Shown in pieces: positions 49,501-62,828 of a stretch of 64,000 nt of DNA. Positions within the stretch are counted from its first letter, which is position 1. Every line of letters begins with the position of its first letter. The stretch lies in the NCBI RefSeq assembly GCF_000002995.4, contig NW_025062477.1, positions 7,040,649 to 7,104,648 of the forward strand, read 5' to 3'. The position numbers were made by a program, and so were the translations under genes. Source of the stretch: Brugia malayi (lineage: Eukaryota > Nematoda > Chromadorea > Rhabditida > Onchocercidae). The notes beneath the pieces were generated by a model that saw nothing but the letters and a program-made list of their open reading frames with translations, had not been told where the DNA came from and did not search any database.

Positions 49501-52500
49501 GGATACCTGGAAAAATAGTACAACTTTTGGAGAAGTTCGGGGAAAAAGTGGTAGGGAGTTTTGAGTTTCCTGTATGACTGTATCGCTTAAAAAGAAATTC
49601 TCCCATGGCAAACAAGCATTTGAGTTTAAATCGACGACGGCACCTGCCTGCCTAATATATTTGCCCCGTTGTGCCGTAGTAGCAATCTAGAAGGGTAGAC
49701 AAAGCAGAATCTAATAGGAAGAGAAGATAATTAATCATTAGGATGGGAAATTAAACCCCTCGCACATGTTCCTCCTTAAACTTACGAATTTTCAAAAAAA
49801 AAAACTACCCCAGTTTGGTCATTTCAACTAACTCTCATCAAATAGAGCTCATGTCTTTGGTAATGTGTAACAAATATCAATCTATAATACCTTGGAAGTC
49901 TTGATTTTTTTAATCAAATTCAATAAAAAGAAAAAAGTTAAATCTCTTAATGTACCTGATATGTGCATACACTAGAAGTATTGAAGTCTTTTAATCTCTT
50001 GACCTCTTTGCTCCTATTAAATAATACTTAACACTTTAGTTAATTTAATTCTTGTTATCCAATGAATTTGTTTGTGAAGATAGAATTAACAAGTTTTCGT
50101 GTGAATATGTAATAAGAGAAAGTAAAATAATCCAAATGAATTCCATTGAGAAGAGTGAATGTTGGCTGCTAGGAATTTGCACATGATCTCTACTCTTCAC
50201 TTATTTATAAGAAAATTTGTATCCATACTGTTGACTGTCACACTTATATCATATGCACCTGCTTCTCACAGTTCCTTTTTCCCATTTTATTAGAATTATT
50301 AATTAGTGCTTTCCTAGTATCTTTGCTCATTTGCGCTTCTGTGAAAATTATGAGAGCAATCTTTTACAAATGTTCTATCAATAAATAGTGACGGGATAGT
50401 TGGAATGATTGGTTACTACATAAAACAGTTAAACATCCTTTTCACCATAGAATGATTGGAAACATAACAAATTTGTTTATAATTTGTGAATATACTTCAA
50501 TCTGATTTTAAAGTGGGATGATTATAATATGAAGGTTAAATTGGTAATTGAAGATGGATATTGGCAAATAAGATAAGAAATTTTTATTTGTATTGGCATA
50601 AAAGACAAAATGTTACTTACATATATGATTATTATGACAATCAATTACAAAAATTTTTGCCTAATAATGTAAATCTAGAATTTTTGATATATGTATCTAA
50701 TCTTGGTGTAAACTTAACCAGTTTTAAGCTTTTCGAAAAAGCCCATCATATTTTTTCTCTATTTCCATCTTTAAATACATCTATGGTTACGCGAACAACA
50801 GTGTAATTTCATTTTATTGAAAAAAGTGAAGTTTGAAGATGTTTAAATTGATAAAATAAACTAAAAAGATAATCACAAATATGTTTAATTTGCAGTTTTT
50901 CAGAAAAGTTCTGCTCATTTTTTCGGTTTCTTCATTTTCCGCTTCATTTATACAACTTTTAAACATTTGACCGTAGATGAAACCCAATTTCTGTCACTAA
51001 TACAATTTGTTGAATGTTTCCAAATACCATAAAATGATGCCTCAGTTATGGTTCATCTAAGAAGAGTTACGGGATTTCTTTTTTTTTCTTATTGTTAGGA
51101 CGACTCAAAGCCTTTGCATTTTATAGTTTCTTAGGAATTGGAAACTGCACTGGAGCCTTATCGGGCGATGCAGACAAAGATGATATCAGTGATTAAGTGA
51201 TAAGTGAAAATAATATTCTCCGCTTGTTTAATCCCTTAATATTTTTTCTGTTCTGAATGACATTTCAGAAAAATATGCAAAGCTGATGATGGATGAGGAG
51301 GTTTAGTTGGAAATTAAATGGTTGTACGGTGAGACTGGCTGAGAATCAAGAACGATAGGTCCCTGCTCGGATATTATAATTTATTGGAGTTGGGATTGTG
51401 GTGCTGGAGAAATTTATGTGAATTTTTATTCTTAGTGCTCCTTGGCTAAGACTGAAGAATTATCCGGTATGAAAGCATGTAATATACTGTGTTCCGTCAA
51501 ATGGGCAGCAATTTTCTTTATCAGTTTTGGATAATTTTTTGAAATAGTGGCAGTGATGGGAAACATATTTTACTTAATCGTATCTGGCTGATTTTATCTG
51601 ACACACATTTAGTCCAAGATCATAAATTCAAAAACATAATGTGCGTCCACTAATGAATGACAAGCTAACTATTCTTGCGAAAATTCCAAAATTTGGAATA
51701 GGAAAACCTCGAAAAAAGTGGGTGAAAAATACTGAATAGACGAAGTATAAAATTGAGCCTATTAAAAATTACAAGACAAATTAAAAGGTTGTTGGAAAAG
51801 AAAACTGGTCAAAGTTTCTTATCTTGCTTTCAAGATTGTATAGACTATAGAAGAGCTTTCTGTTTTTCTTAGGACTATTGGAATGAATCCAAATATCTTT
51901 CAGGATAATATTTGCACGTGAAATTTTGTAAACAGTCTTTTCATTCTATGGACTAAATTGCAGAAATATGCTATTTAATTTTTAATATTGGCTAGTTGAT
52001 AACATTTAGAGATTGTGCAGTTCAATTCAGGCCAAAACGTGTCGTTAGTAATTTTTAGATAAAATTTTATAACAGAAATTAGTTGCTGTTTTAGAGGCAT
52101 ATGACTGACGAGATAATTTGAGATGTTACATATTAATTATTTCATAGATTTTAATACGTTTGCTCCACGCTATTTCAAATTTTCTCACGCAGAATGAAAA
52201 ACATTCAATCCGACAACCAAAGAGGATAATCAAACTTCAAAGAATAATAGTAACTATTTAGCACTCATGTATTTGCATCTGTTAAAATAATTTAGAATTT
52301 TCTTTTTCCACAAAACAATGGGAAATTGAAGTATAGTAGGAAATAGTGATTTTATTTCAAAAAGCCGAATAATTGATGACGTAAAGTTGGTCGATTCAAG
52401 AAGTACCATTAATAATTCTTTTTTCTCTTTGAATAAAATCGAAAAAATCTTTAGAAAAATAAAAATAAAATTAGACACTAATTGCTTTCTTGCCACATAT

Positions 52501-55500
52501 TTAATGATTTAAGGCAACATACATGTCATACCAATCATATTATGTTTAGGTGATAGGTAATGTGAGTAATATGATGTTACCATGCTGTTCTACACCTTTG
52601 CATTTCATCTTTTCGACTAAAATTCAATGCTCTTACTGATTCTGGGAAAGATAAAGGATCATCCACATTATTTCAAACATAAATTCGACTTGAATTAATG
52701 AGAAATTTGAAAATTGAGAATAAAGAGGAAATTAAGACAAAATCTTGAATGGATGAATTATGAGACTTAATGATTGCAATGGAATCATCTCAGGTGAATT
52801 TTTGTCTATCTTTAGAAAGTACCGCTTTTAGGAGTGATGAGATAAATGAGAATGAATCTTTTGTTCACTTCTGTGATCATATCGATGTCATTCTGTTCGT
52901 CGCTGAAAACATTTTCATTCTCTTCAAGGAAACAAAATTGCTGTTAATAGTTGCAAGAAAGAATGCAATAAATGATGAAAGAGAGCTGTGATGATAGGAT
53001 GAGCTGAATGATAACATAATACTAGAAATAGTTGTTGATAAATGTGATCACATTCAGTGTTGCTGATTAACTGAACTCAATTAGATTGTATTGATTTATT
53101 TACAGCAATGAAATCATTTCCCTCGATCTTTCTGTCTGTTTTTTTTTTTTTTTTTTTTAGAACTGAATGAATGAATGCATATAGGTGAAATAAAATTCAT
53201 TCACAAATAAATGAAGCTTTATGATAGGACGACAACGACAACGACATATACGAAAGATGTGCAAGCAATAAAGTGGGCGGTTATTTTCCATGCACCTCTC
53301 TTTAAAGGTCTTTGTTAAAATTCTACTTGAAGCTTATTACAATTAGAAAATAATCATTGGCCATCTCTCCTTCATGCATTTTATAACGATTGTGAAAAGA
53401 GCCCAGCAACAATATATACCCTTCCTCAAAAAAAGTGAAATTGAAATATTTGTACGAACTGCGTGTGCCTTACATGTCAGAGTATCCATCCATTTTGGGA
53501 AATTCTTACAACATCTATCGAATGGACAAGAGAAGCAAAGGCTATAATAAGAAAGAGAGGTGCGATAAAACTGTTAGCGGAAAAGACTGCCGCTCGTCCC
53601 TCTTTCAACTGATAATTTTATACAGCAACAGAGCATCATTATCAGAGGGAAAGAAGAGCATAGATGAGCAGAAGGAAAAGGAAGAAGGTACATAAATTTG
53701 TATTGAAATGTAGTTACTAACTATTTTATTTAACTTGTAACACCTCTTTTTTATTATATATAATTTACTAATTTGTGTGATACATCGCACTTTCATTATT
53801 TTTCGTCATTGGGATTTGTGCATCTCGTGGATGATGTGACAATTATATAGATCTCGAAGGATTATGTTAGCAGTCTTTTTTGTGGCAGATTGCATCACCA
53901 TATTTGTGTTCCTTCAAGGGTTGAGACACAAAGTTGTATTTCTCTACGGGAACTGTAATTAATTGTAGTCTGGCGATGAACAGTTCCTTTTAAGGTGAGA
54001 TAAACAGCATTCAAAAGATATCGCTAATTTCAAATTGACCCGAAATAATTGGTATGAATTCTGCATAGGCAGAACTGTAACGCAATTTTCGTTCTTCAGC
54101 AGTAGAATGGATGATCGACCAGTTATCAATGATAACCGCTTTCAATTAGTGCTAATAAGTTTTTATCAAAGATTATTTGGTTCATTCCTGGTACTGTTAG
54201 GTATTGTTTTTTCTCTAAATATACCTCTGTGCGTGATTTATTCCTCCTGGTGATAATTTGGGTAACATATTGATAACATATAAAAATGAATAAGGGACAA
54301 AGAGTAAGAGGAGAGAGATCAACCCAAAGGTTAAAATGACAACAAACGGTGCACACTGTCTGTTGCTCAGTCTGGGTAATAAATTTTGCTTTTGGATATA
54401 AAATATTGGCCATATAAGTGGGAATACTTAAAGCAATGTTAAACACATACACACACACGCATACACATATATACACACATACACACATACACACACACAC
54501 ACACTACATACATACACGCACAGACAAGCGGAAGATTTTAGGGGCGGAGTGGAGGGGTTGCTTACGCCGCGGTGATGTGATGGCGATGATTGGGAACCGA
54601 GTGTTGGGCACTGTCGCAACCTTCTACGAGATTCAGTGGCCTCTCGTACTCGCTCGCTTCAATTTATAATCCTCGTTGAAGTTAAGTGAATTGTTCCTGA
54701 ATAACACTACGGTACATTATTTTACTTACCCATTCATCTCTTTAATCCATTTGAATTACCCATTCTCGTAGTTACTGAGTCGTTTCACACCATTTTGAAA
54801 TATAGTCAAATTGTTTTGATACAGAGTTAGTAGTAGACCTATTCATTTCAGTATGGTCGGTTTTAATGAAATGCTATGAAAGATGCCATGAATATTGCAC
54901 TTATGGCTTGTCTCAGCTAAGCTATTCATAAATGAAAATTTTAAGATTTATTTTATTAGGGTCAGCTTTTCATATTTTTTTCATCAATCCAAAAAACTTA
55001 AAAAAATTATAAAGCCAAAAAAAAAGAAGTTAAAATGAAAAATAACATAATAAAAACTTTAAAAAATTGAAATAAATTTTAATAACCTTAAGTAGAATAA
55101 AATCTATTGAATGCTGTTTATCTTACTATTCTTACTATAATATCCTACCGAAGCATCCGTCAATATTGGGAGTTCTTTCACATTTTGCTTTAATTAACTT
55201 TCCCCGTTACCTTTGCTTCTTTATTTGTTACATATAATTGCCTACATTATTCACATTATGTTCACCTTTCCACCTGAACTAAATGAATTCTTCGGCAACT
55301 TTTTGAGGGAAGTTTGGGAATTTAATTGCCCTTTCTTTCTCTTCTTTCCTCTCTTTCTGTCTTTCTCTCGCTCTTCCTTTTTCTCCTCTTTGTATTTTAT
55401 TGCTTGCAATGATTAATGTTTTCATTTATATTTTAAATTCATAAAGTAATCGACCATAATTTTAATTAATCAATCTTAATGAATTACTGTCGTTGAGTTC

Positions 55501-55855
55501 ATTCATCAAGATGGACTACAAAGTGTTAGCCAAAGGAATATTGACAAGATAGACTGAAAAGAATGAGCCAAGAAGAATTTTTTATCATAAATGAAACTAT
55601 GCTGAATTGATCGCGTCCGTACATATTTAATAATTATTCTATCAAACAAAATTATTTCTTCTCTGGAAAGGAGAAATTCTGGCAAATTTCCTCACACTTC
55701 ATTAAATAACTGTGTTACTTCATTCATTCATGCGGAATTCGAAATAATTTATATATTTTAAGCAATAACTTTCCAGATTTTAGACTGTAACGAGTAACTC
55801 GGAGGATAATTTTGATATTATCCGTTGGAGAAGTGCTTCACTGAACGGCCAGTCG
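46567..55855. other. Intergenic region, no gene recognised
   Basis: 9.3 kb of AT-rich sequence. Open frames over 60 codons exist but lack splice signals, domains or sensible composition. A CA/TA-rich microsatellite occupies about 54445-54520, followed at 54530-54660 by a GC-richer patch about 1.2 kb upstream of the Frizzled start, which may belong to its promoter. A long T run lies near 53140. I cannot exclude small non-coding RNA genes. Confidence 0.55.
54445..54520. repeat. CA/TA-rich microsatellite
   Basis: Alternating ACAC and ATAC blocks. Open frames across it in both directions (His/Thr on plus, Val/Cys on minus) are artefacts of the repeat. Confidence 0.9.
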
Positions 55856-58800
55856 ATGTCACTGCGAAGTACAACAAATAATTCACTCTGTCATAATTTC
55901 ATACTTATTTCATTATTATCATTATTATTATCACTTTTACTATGCGCCAAACAAGTCACAGCGTCAATTTTTGAGCAGGTTTTAAAATTTCAGAAATTTA
56001 CATTCGTTTGTAAGAGGAATAGATGGAAAATTTTCTATCATTTGAACCTTTTTTAATTTTAAAGTTGAAATTTAAATGTCACTTGTTACAACAATTGTTT
56101 GATTAATCTTCAGTTTATGATTGCTTTTGGATTTCAGTTAATTTGATATTTCAGGCTAGTCGAAGCCGCTGTGAACCTATCGAAATTCCACTATGTAAAG
56201 ACATCCCATACAAGTATACTTATTTCCCGAACTCGCTATTACAACCTGATCAGCAAAGCGTTAGTTTTTCCCAGAAAACACTGCTAAAAGCTTTGTAATT
56301 TTTTCAGCTTTATTTTCTATTGAAAAAAAAAACCAGAAAATAAATTTGATTTTCAAATCTTCAAGTTACCTTTATGATTCTGTTTACTTAGAAATGCCGA
56401 CAAAAATAACACCGAAACATCAGTGATCTAATTTAACCTGACGTCTATGAATCATTCCTGAACATTTTACAATTTCCTGCCAGCGTTATAGTGATTTTTT
56501 TATAATGTAATCACGAAATTTTCACGGTATTTCTTCTTGACATTTCAGCTACAAACACAAACAGAGCATTTTAAACCGCTGATTAAGACGAATTGCAATC
56601 CGCACATCAAATTTTTCATATGCAGTGTATTTGCACCAATGTGTCCAGAGCATATGCCGCAAGCGGTAACCAGTTGCCGGTCCGTATGTGAAGAGGTACT
56701 AATTAATCGCGTCTCATAGACAAAGTTACTAAATTAGAAGATCATTGCTTTCTAAAATTAAATCCAAATTAAATGTAAAAATTTGATCCAATCTGCATAA
56801 TATTGCTAATCAAATGACCCTACTACTATCACAAGTAAATTAAAGTTAATTGCTAAACAGATCAATATCTTTTACTAAGATTATCTCGGGATTAAATATT
56901 TTTCACCAAAGACTTTCAAATTTTCAGCTTTCAAAAAAAGACAATAACTCAGAAAGTTTTGAAAAATTTCTGAGTTATTTCGAATTTTTCTTTTTTCTCT
57001 CTCTTCCTTCTTCTCTGTGTTTTTCTGAAATTTCTTCAAGCATTGCCTAAAAGAACGTTTTTCATGCTGTTTTCAGGAAATGTGTCCCATTATTACCGGT
57101 TTGTACCACTTATCATCTTGGCATTAAACATTAATTTTTTGAAACTAATAAAAGGAAATTTTTTGGTTTAAATTTTTTGATGCAGTTAATATATATATAT
57201 ATATAATGCAAATAATTTGCTTAGCATAAACTTTCACCGATTAAAATATATTTTAGTAGTAGTGATATTTGCAGCAAATTGATGGGCGATTTATAAGAAT
57301 GACGGTAATATAATATTTACTTTTATTTACTTATATATTTCGTGGCGATGATTTTAGCTTCTTATCAGTCATGAACTGATTGTTTATTATAAGGAAAGGT
57401 TTGAAGTTAAACTTGGTCACATTTCTATTACATTCAAATCATTTTCATGAAATGTTTGGAATAATAATTCCATGTAAATTAATATTATCATTTGGCCTAT
57501 TCAGCATTTCTTCTTGTCCCATTTTGTCATTTTTAGTTTCATTTCAAATTGCACTTTTGCTAGAAGAAACAGCCTTCTTCTCTAATAAATTTTGAGTTAA
57601 TGGCATTGGAAGTAGCAGCAATCCATCGTATCTTTCCCCTTTCTTTTTGATTTTTTCTTTCCTTGTCATCGGATCACATCAAAGTGCCTCAAAACATTTT
57701 ATTTATTTCACCCAAACTTTTCTCCTTTGGTCTTCCCTTTATTTCTTATGATCAAATGTTTTCTTTCAATTTTTTTTCTTCTTTTGAACCCCAAAAAATA
57801 AAAAATGAATCAATGTTCGATCTGTTTTAGACAGAAAACAGAGAGAGAGAAAAACAAAAAGTTCTAAACATTTATGAAATATTTAGAGTTAACACCTTTT
57901 AAATGGTACATATTAATAATACTAATATAACATTTAATAAAGACACATAAAATAGTTGAATAGTAAATTGTTATCTAAGTATTGGAGATAGAATTCATCG
58001 TTGTAATTAATTATTACTTATAATTTGAATGAATCTTTTTTGTATGAGAGAAGCAAACATTAGTTATCGAAAAGGTTTGCATTTTCTTTTTTATAAACAA
58101 TAGCCTTAATCTTAATTATTAATTCACCTGATGGTTATGGAGAACTTTTAATGAAATATCTTAGATCTGAGAAGCTCTAAGCCTGGAAAAAGCTAATACA
58201 ACTACACTAAAAATGTTTGCTCTGATGTTTGTCATCACGTTTAGAGCAAAAATTGATTTGAGCTGAACTTTCGTTAAACTACAATTTTAATATAATAATA
58301 GACCTGGTTACGTTACGCATGTAGCGATTCATGTATCACGCAAATATCGCTAATAATTGTTTTTAAGAAATAAAATAAAATTTATAAGTAATGCGGAGAT
58401 TGCAATTTAAGTATTTATGGAAGAAAACTGCTGAGATATCGATTATCATTTTGAATAGGTCGACTTTTAGTGCGAATAGTAAGTAGTAATATATATTGGT
58501 GGAAGGGTGAAAGCGGCGACATCATTGCGCCGGAATCAATAGGGACGGTCTTATTGCCCATTTTACAACCTTCTATAAAACCATTACCCGGGCGGAACCC
58601 ATCATCTCTCTGATGTTGAAATGTTTTCAACCATTATCCCATAGATCGATGTGAAGTGATACAGCTACAGCGATGAGTGAAATTCTTGATTTAGCGAAAT
58701 TACTAGGTCGGATAACAATTGTCGATAAAGTTAACCGGATAGCGGATCTAGTAATCAAAATGTGAATGTGCTACGGAGATAGTTGCGCCCGTTATACAAA

Positions 58801-61800
58801 TCCTTTTTGGAATAGATGAAATCAGATTTCTCAAGCAAATTTTTGCTATGATATATAATTCACAACGCTTCAACTCGTTCCTGTTATTTTCAGATACTTT
58901 TAATTTGCTTGAAAATTGATCTATCTAAACCACACAGTAATCAAATAACAGGTGGGACAGAATAAACAAACAGGTGGTTGAGTGGTGGGCAGGAAGATTG
59001 GAGGGACTTGAAAAGGTCACTGTTGATGCTATTGTGTTCCACCCGTTTTTGGTCTGCAACTATTCGTCTTTCTATTTCAATAAATATTTGAAAAATCTTT
59101 TTTACCTCTTTTAAATTTTAATATAATAATTTGTTATCCATACAGAGTGTAATTTAATGAGAAAACTGACGAGAAGCAGGTGCATCCCTTATTGATTTGA
59201 ACTAAACGGTGTATTGAATCACTTTAAGCTTGATCAGAAGATGGAAGGTGGGGGTGGATGGATCAAGCCTAAAACATCAGAAGATGGAACAGGCATTTTA
59301 AACCAACCATTTCCTTAACTCTAGTGATATTTAATTATTTAGATATAAAAGGTACTTGTATTCTTGGAAACAACTCTGCTTTTACTCTACTTTTATCAAC
59401 ATTTTCAAGTTTTCATTCCGATTTTAAGTTTTCTATTTTCAATTGTTTTTCAAATTTTTCCTGATTTTCTATTTTTTAGGTTAAACGAGACTGCGTTTCA
59501 ATTTTACTAGAATTCGGAATCGATTGGCCGGAACCGTTAAATTGCAGTCGATTTCCGGAAGCACCGAATTTGTGCATGAAACCGACCAACGACCAGAATA
59601 GTTATTTAGGACCAGAGTAGGTTCACTCTAATGCGGAATATTTCGATGTTTATATCTGACACTGCTTAGAAGAGATCATTTGCCTGACTCAGTTATCAGA
59701 TCTTCACAATTAATTATTCTTAGTTATTCCTCGGTCGACATGAAAACCACTCTATAAAGCTTTCTTTTTCAAACAACCCTCATAAGCTTCTTCAGAACTT
59801 AATTCCTTGTCACTAATAACTGATAACTTTATTATTTTGGTTTTTGCACTGTTATCACCCATTCTGATTCGGATTTGATGAATGGAATCAGTTTTGGCTT
59901 TTATTGTTGTTGTTAGGTTATGAGTGACAATATTAGGATTACCTAATATGGATGCATTAAGGTTACTTGAATGTTTTGATCTTAGCTAGGGAAATAAGGA
60001 TTAATAAGGTTTATATCGTCATTTTTCTCTTTATTACTAACTCCTTGATTTGTATTTTTTTTCTAGTTATTCCTAATCTTCATAACTAAAGGAACTTCCG
60101 TTAATCGATTTTGAAAAATTCCACATGTTTATTGATTGTTATGCTCTTTTAAAACTATAACTAATGGGTTTCAATTAATACCTTTCTTCCTTTTATTAAC
60201 CATTTCCTTTCCTGACATTTCACACACTTATTTCTAGCAAACATCTTAATGAATTGGTGATTGTGGCACATTTACTTCTAGTCTAGATAAGCTTGGCTTT
60301 CAAGTGTAGGTTGACACTATCCACTGGCACATACTTCGACAATTTTTATCATCTTGAGAGTCTTGATTTGAAATATTCAGAAAAACTTTTTGCATAAGTT
60401 TATCATTTTTAGACAGTTTGATACAGATCATCGAGAGTCAGTGACAAGTTTGGAAGGACGGATATTTTCTAAAACGATGATATCCTGTCCGCATGATCTG
60501 GTTAATCTGGATCCGACTGATCGTCGTGGTTTATGTGTTTTTCAATGTAATCGGGAAGGGATGTTTGATGTTTCCAAGAAAGAATTTGCTCGATTTTGGA
60601 TGCTTTTATGGGCTTCCATTAATCTTGGTGTTACCGCTTTCACTGTTCTTACATTTATAATTGATCGGCAACGTTTTCGTTTTCCTGAAAGGTTGGTCAG
60701 ATTTCTTCTTTTTCTTTTCAGAATTCATTTTTCAAGGTGAATGTGCCAGTGAAATTTTTTTTATTGTATACTTTTAAAAATTTTGATAATTCTTTTTCAT
60801 AGATAACTTCAGTTTGATGTATTAAATTTTGATGGAAGAATATAAATATTTCCAAGTGGTTTGGATAAATGCTTAATGTAGTACTTTCATCATATCTTTT
60901 CCTTTTTTCGCTCATCTATTAGTTCGATTTCCACTTTGAAACATAGATATTAGTCAATGAATAATGATTTTGATACCCTAATTTATGCTAGACTGATATA
61001 ACTATATGTGAGGGAAAATTAATATCTTCCCAGTCATTCATTCCACTTTCATCCAATAAATAAGAAAACTTTTTCAATAAAATTTTTTTTCTTTTTTTGC
61101 TAGTTAAGTAATAATATGCTTATGTGTCATTCATGTTAGCTTTGCCTTAGTGATCAGAGAGGGATTTTTTAATTGCTTCAAAAAATTAACGGTTTCGATG
61201 GGCTCTTTCTTCATATTGAAACGCAAGAGAATGTTATTTATTTTATAACGGCTTTTTCTTTTTCTAAATCACTTTTAGTTATATTTATTTGGGAATGAGA
61301 ATGGGTTCACAGTTTTAGTGCAGTGTTAGTAGGGTGTGCGAGTTCGAAGAATTATAAAGTAATGGTTCTTTTTTTGGACCTCACGCTGATTATACTTTTT
61401 TCAAGGAATTTCAAATATATATGTTTTGTAATCTATAAAAGAATTTTCAGTTTTAATAAATGCTAATCAAATTTGAGAAATACGAAAATTAATTTGATCA
61501 TTCATTTTGAAAAGATCCTTTCAGGTTGTGTTTTATTAGTCTTAACTATGTTCTTGTACAATTCAATAAAATATGGAACAAACACTGTTACATCAAATTT
61601 TCTTTGTCCTTTTTGTTTTACACTTGGACTCAATTATATTTCTTTAACATAACATGAGCTTCGTACAAGAAAGCTATTTGGCTGACTTAATGAGCCAGAT
61701 CAAATTTAGATTCAAAATTTATTGGCCATATTCCGGTCAGTGTTTGATAGTTCGACCTTGGACGACTACTTCAGTAAATGATTATGTATAAAGTAGTGCT

Positions 61801-62828
61801 GGATCATGGAAATATAAGTTCTGGATGATTTCGTGCTGTAACACAGCGATATCGGGTTGTTCAATTTATTGCTGTGTTGCAGAGGCGGCAAGAATAAAGG
61901 AGTTTGTCAAGATTTAAGAAGTGAAATGTAAGCCTTACTTCTGAGGTGCCGCACTCACTTGGATAGCATACATACACATAGACAAAGGCCTCAGTCAATG
62001 ACAAATGATGAGTCTAAGGCCTAGAAAACTTATGATTATTGCTATACGTTACTCTTTCATTCTAATGATTTACTGCAAGTACCCTTGCGCCTTTGTCCAT
62101 TTCTCTGTGCTCATTTCGTCAGTTCATATCAGACAGCTATCGAATCGAGTGTTATACATATTGCCATGCAGTGGTAATACTGTCATATTGTTATCACAGA
62201 AGAGATCTATGCAAGCAAACAGTCTTCTCTCTAATTTATCTCTTTTAATGTGAAAAATTAATCTACGAAGATCTTCTTGTTTTCATATAATCCTACCATC
62301 ATTAACATTTTTTTTTTTTGATAACATTTCTTTTCATCCTTTTTAAATTTCAAAACACATTAAATGCAACGCTAGCTCTGCATTATCTTACATTCTTATT
62401 ATCAAATGACCACCTCATAACAACTAATAGCCAAATACAAACAATTACTCAAATTAAATATTATATTAATTTTAATGGAACTATTAAGCAGAGAAATTAC
62501 TAAGTTCATACGAAGGAACAAGTTTTGATTTAATGATAGATTCAGTTGCTGCATTTATTTTTCAGTAAACGATTAATTGATGGAATATTTGGTCTTTGAA
62601 TTTCAGGTCAATATTCTATTTATCAGCTTGTTATATGCTTTTTTCATTACCTCCGTTAAGTCGAGCAGTTTTCCCATATGAAAGAATTGTTTGCGATAAA
62701 TTACCAACCGGCCAAACGTTCCTTATCGCTGGAACATTGGATAATACGTCATGTGTTATGTCATTTATACTTACCTATTATTTCTCCGTTGCTAGCAGTT
62801 TATGGTGGCTTATGCTTACTTTTACATG
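55856..62828 (+). CDS. Frizzled-family Wnt receptor, 5' part, 3' end outside window
   Basis: Seven-pass receptor that binds Wnt through an extracellular cysteine-rich domain and signals through Dishevelled. Exons: 55856-55978 (signal peptide), 56155-56259, 56549-56695, 59480-59616, 60413-60691, 62607-62828; every junction keeps phase. The first exon starts MSLRSTTNNS and has a Leu-rich core ending near CAKQVTAS, a good signal peptide. CRD, linker and three membrane helices follow. The gene stops mid-protein: after TM3 (LTFTW) a GTTGGT donor leads into an intron and the next exon (expected near ...AAGLKWG in relatives) is not found before 64000. Spacing and residues of the CRD look closest to vertebrate FZD4-type receptors; which of the four nematode Frizzleds (mig-1, lin-17, mom-5, cfz-2) it matches I cannot decide. 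Confidence 0.93.
56155..59616 (+). CDS. Frizzled cysteine-rich domain exons
   Basis: Exons 56155-56259, 56549-56695 and 59480-59616 encode the Wnt-binding CRD. All ten cysteines are present in the family order: RC, LC, NC, IC, MC, SC, VC, DC, NC and LC. Family motifs include IEIPLCKDIPY, FFICSVFAPMCPE, SCRSVCEE and WPEPLNCSRFPE. The usual Asn of the PYNxT motif is Lys here (DIPYKYTYFPN), which removes the conserved N-glycosylation site. The second and third CRD exons are separated by a 2.8-kb intron. Confidence 0.93.
56696..59479 (+). other. Large intron inside the Frizzled CRD
   Basis: 2.8 kb. Contains an AT microsatellite (57188-57205), a T/C-rich stretch (57620-57780) and a GC-richer island around 58490-58640 with a 71-codon minus-strand frame of unknown meaning. 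No Frizzled exon was found in it. Confidence 0.6.
60413..62828 (+). CDS. Frizzled linker and transmembrane helices 1-3
   Basis: Exon 60413-60691 gives the hinge (MISCPHDLVNL, LCVFQCNREGMF), then TM1 (FWMLLWASINLGVTAFTVL) and the first intracellular loop (DRQRFRFPER). Exon 62607-62828 gives TM2 (FYLSACYMLFSLPPLS), an extracellular loop with ERIVCDK and NTSCVMSF cysteines, and TM3 (SVASSLWWLMLTFTW). The AFTVLTF-ID--RF-PER and ASS-WW---T-TW patterns are diagnostic of Frizzled/Smoothened; with the ten-cysteine CRD, Frizzled is favoured over Smoothened. Confidence 0.93.

Noticed and set aside
50561..50806. 81-codon plus frame rich in Asn, Tyr and Phe
   Set aside because: Composition is what AT-rich non-coding DNA gives; nothing recognisable.
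54126..54669. Frames across the CA repeat in both directions
   Set aside because: His/Thr and Val/Cys strings come directly from the dinucleotide repeat.
43917..62828. Operon joining the DAXX-like gene and the Frizzled gene
   Set aside because: They are on the same strand but 9.3 kb apart, far beyond typical nematode operon spacing.
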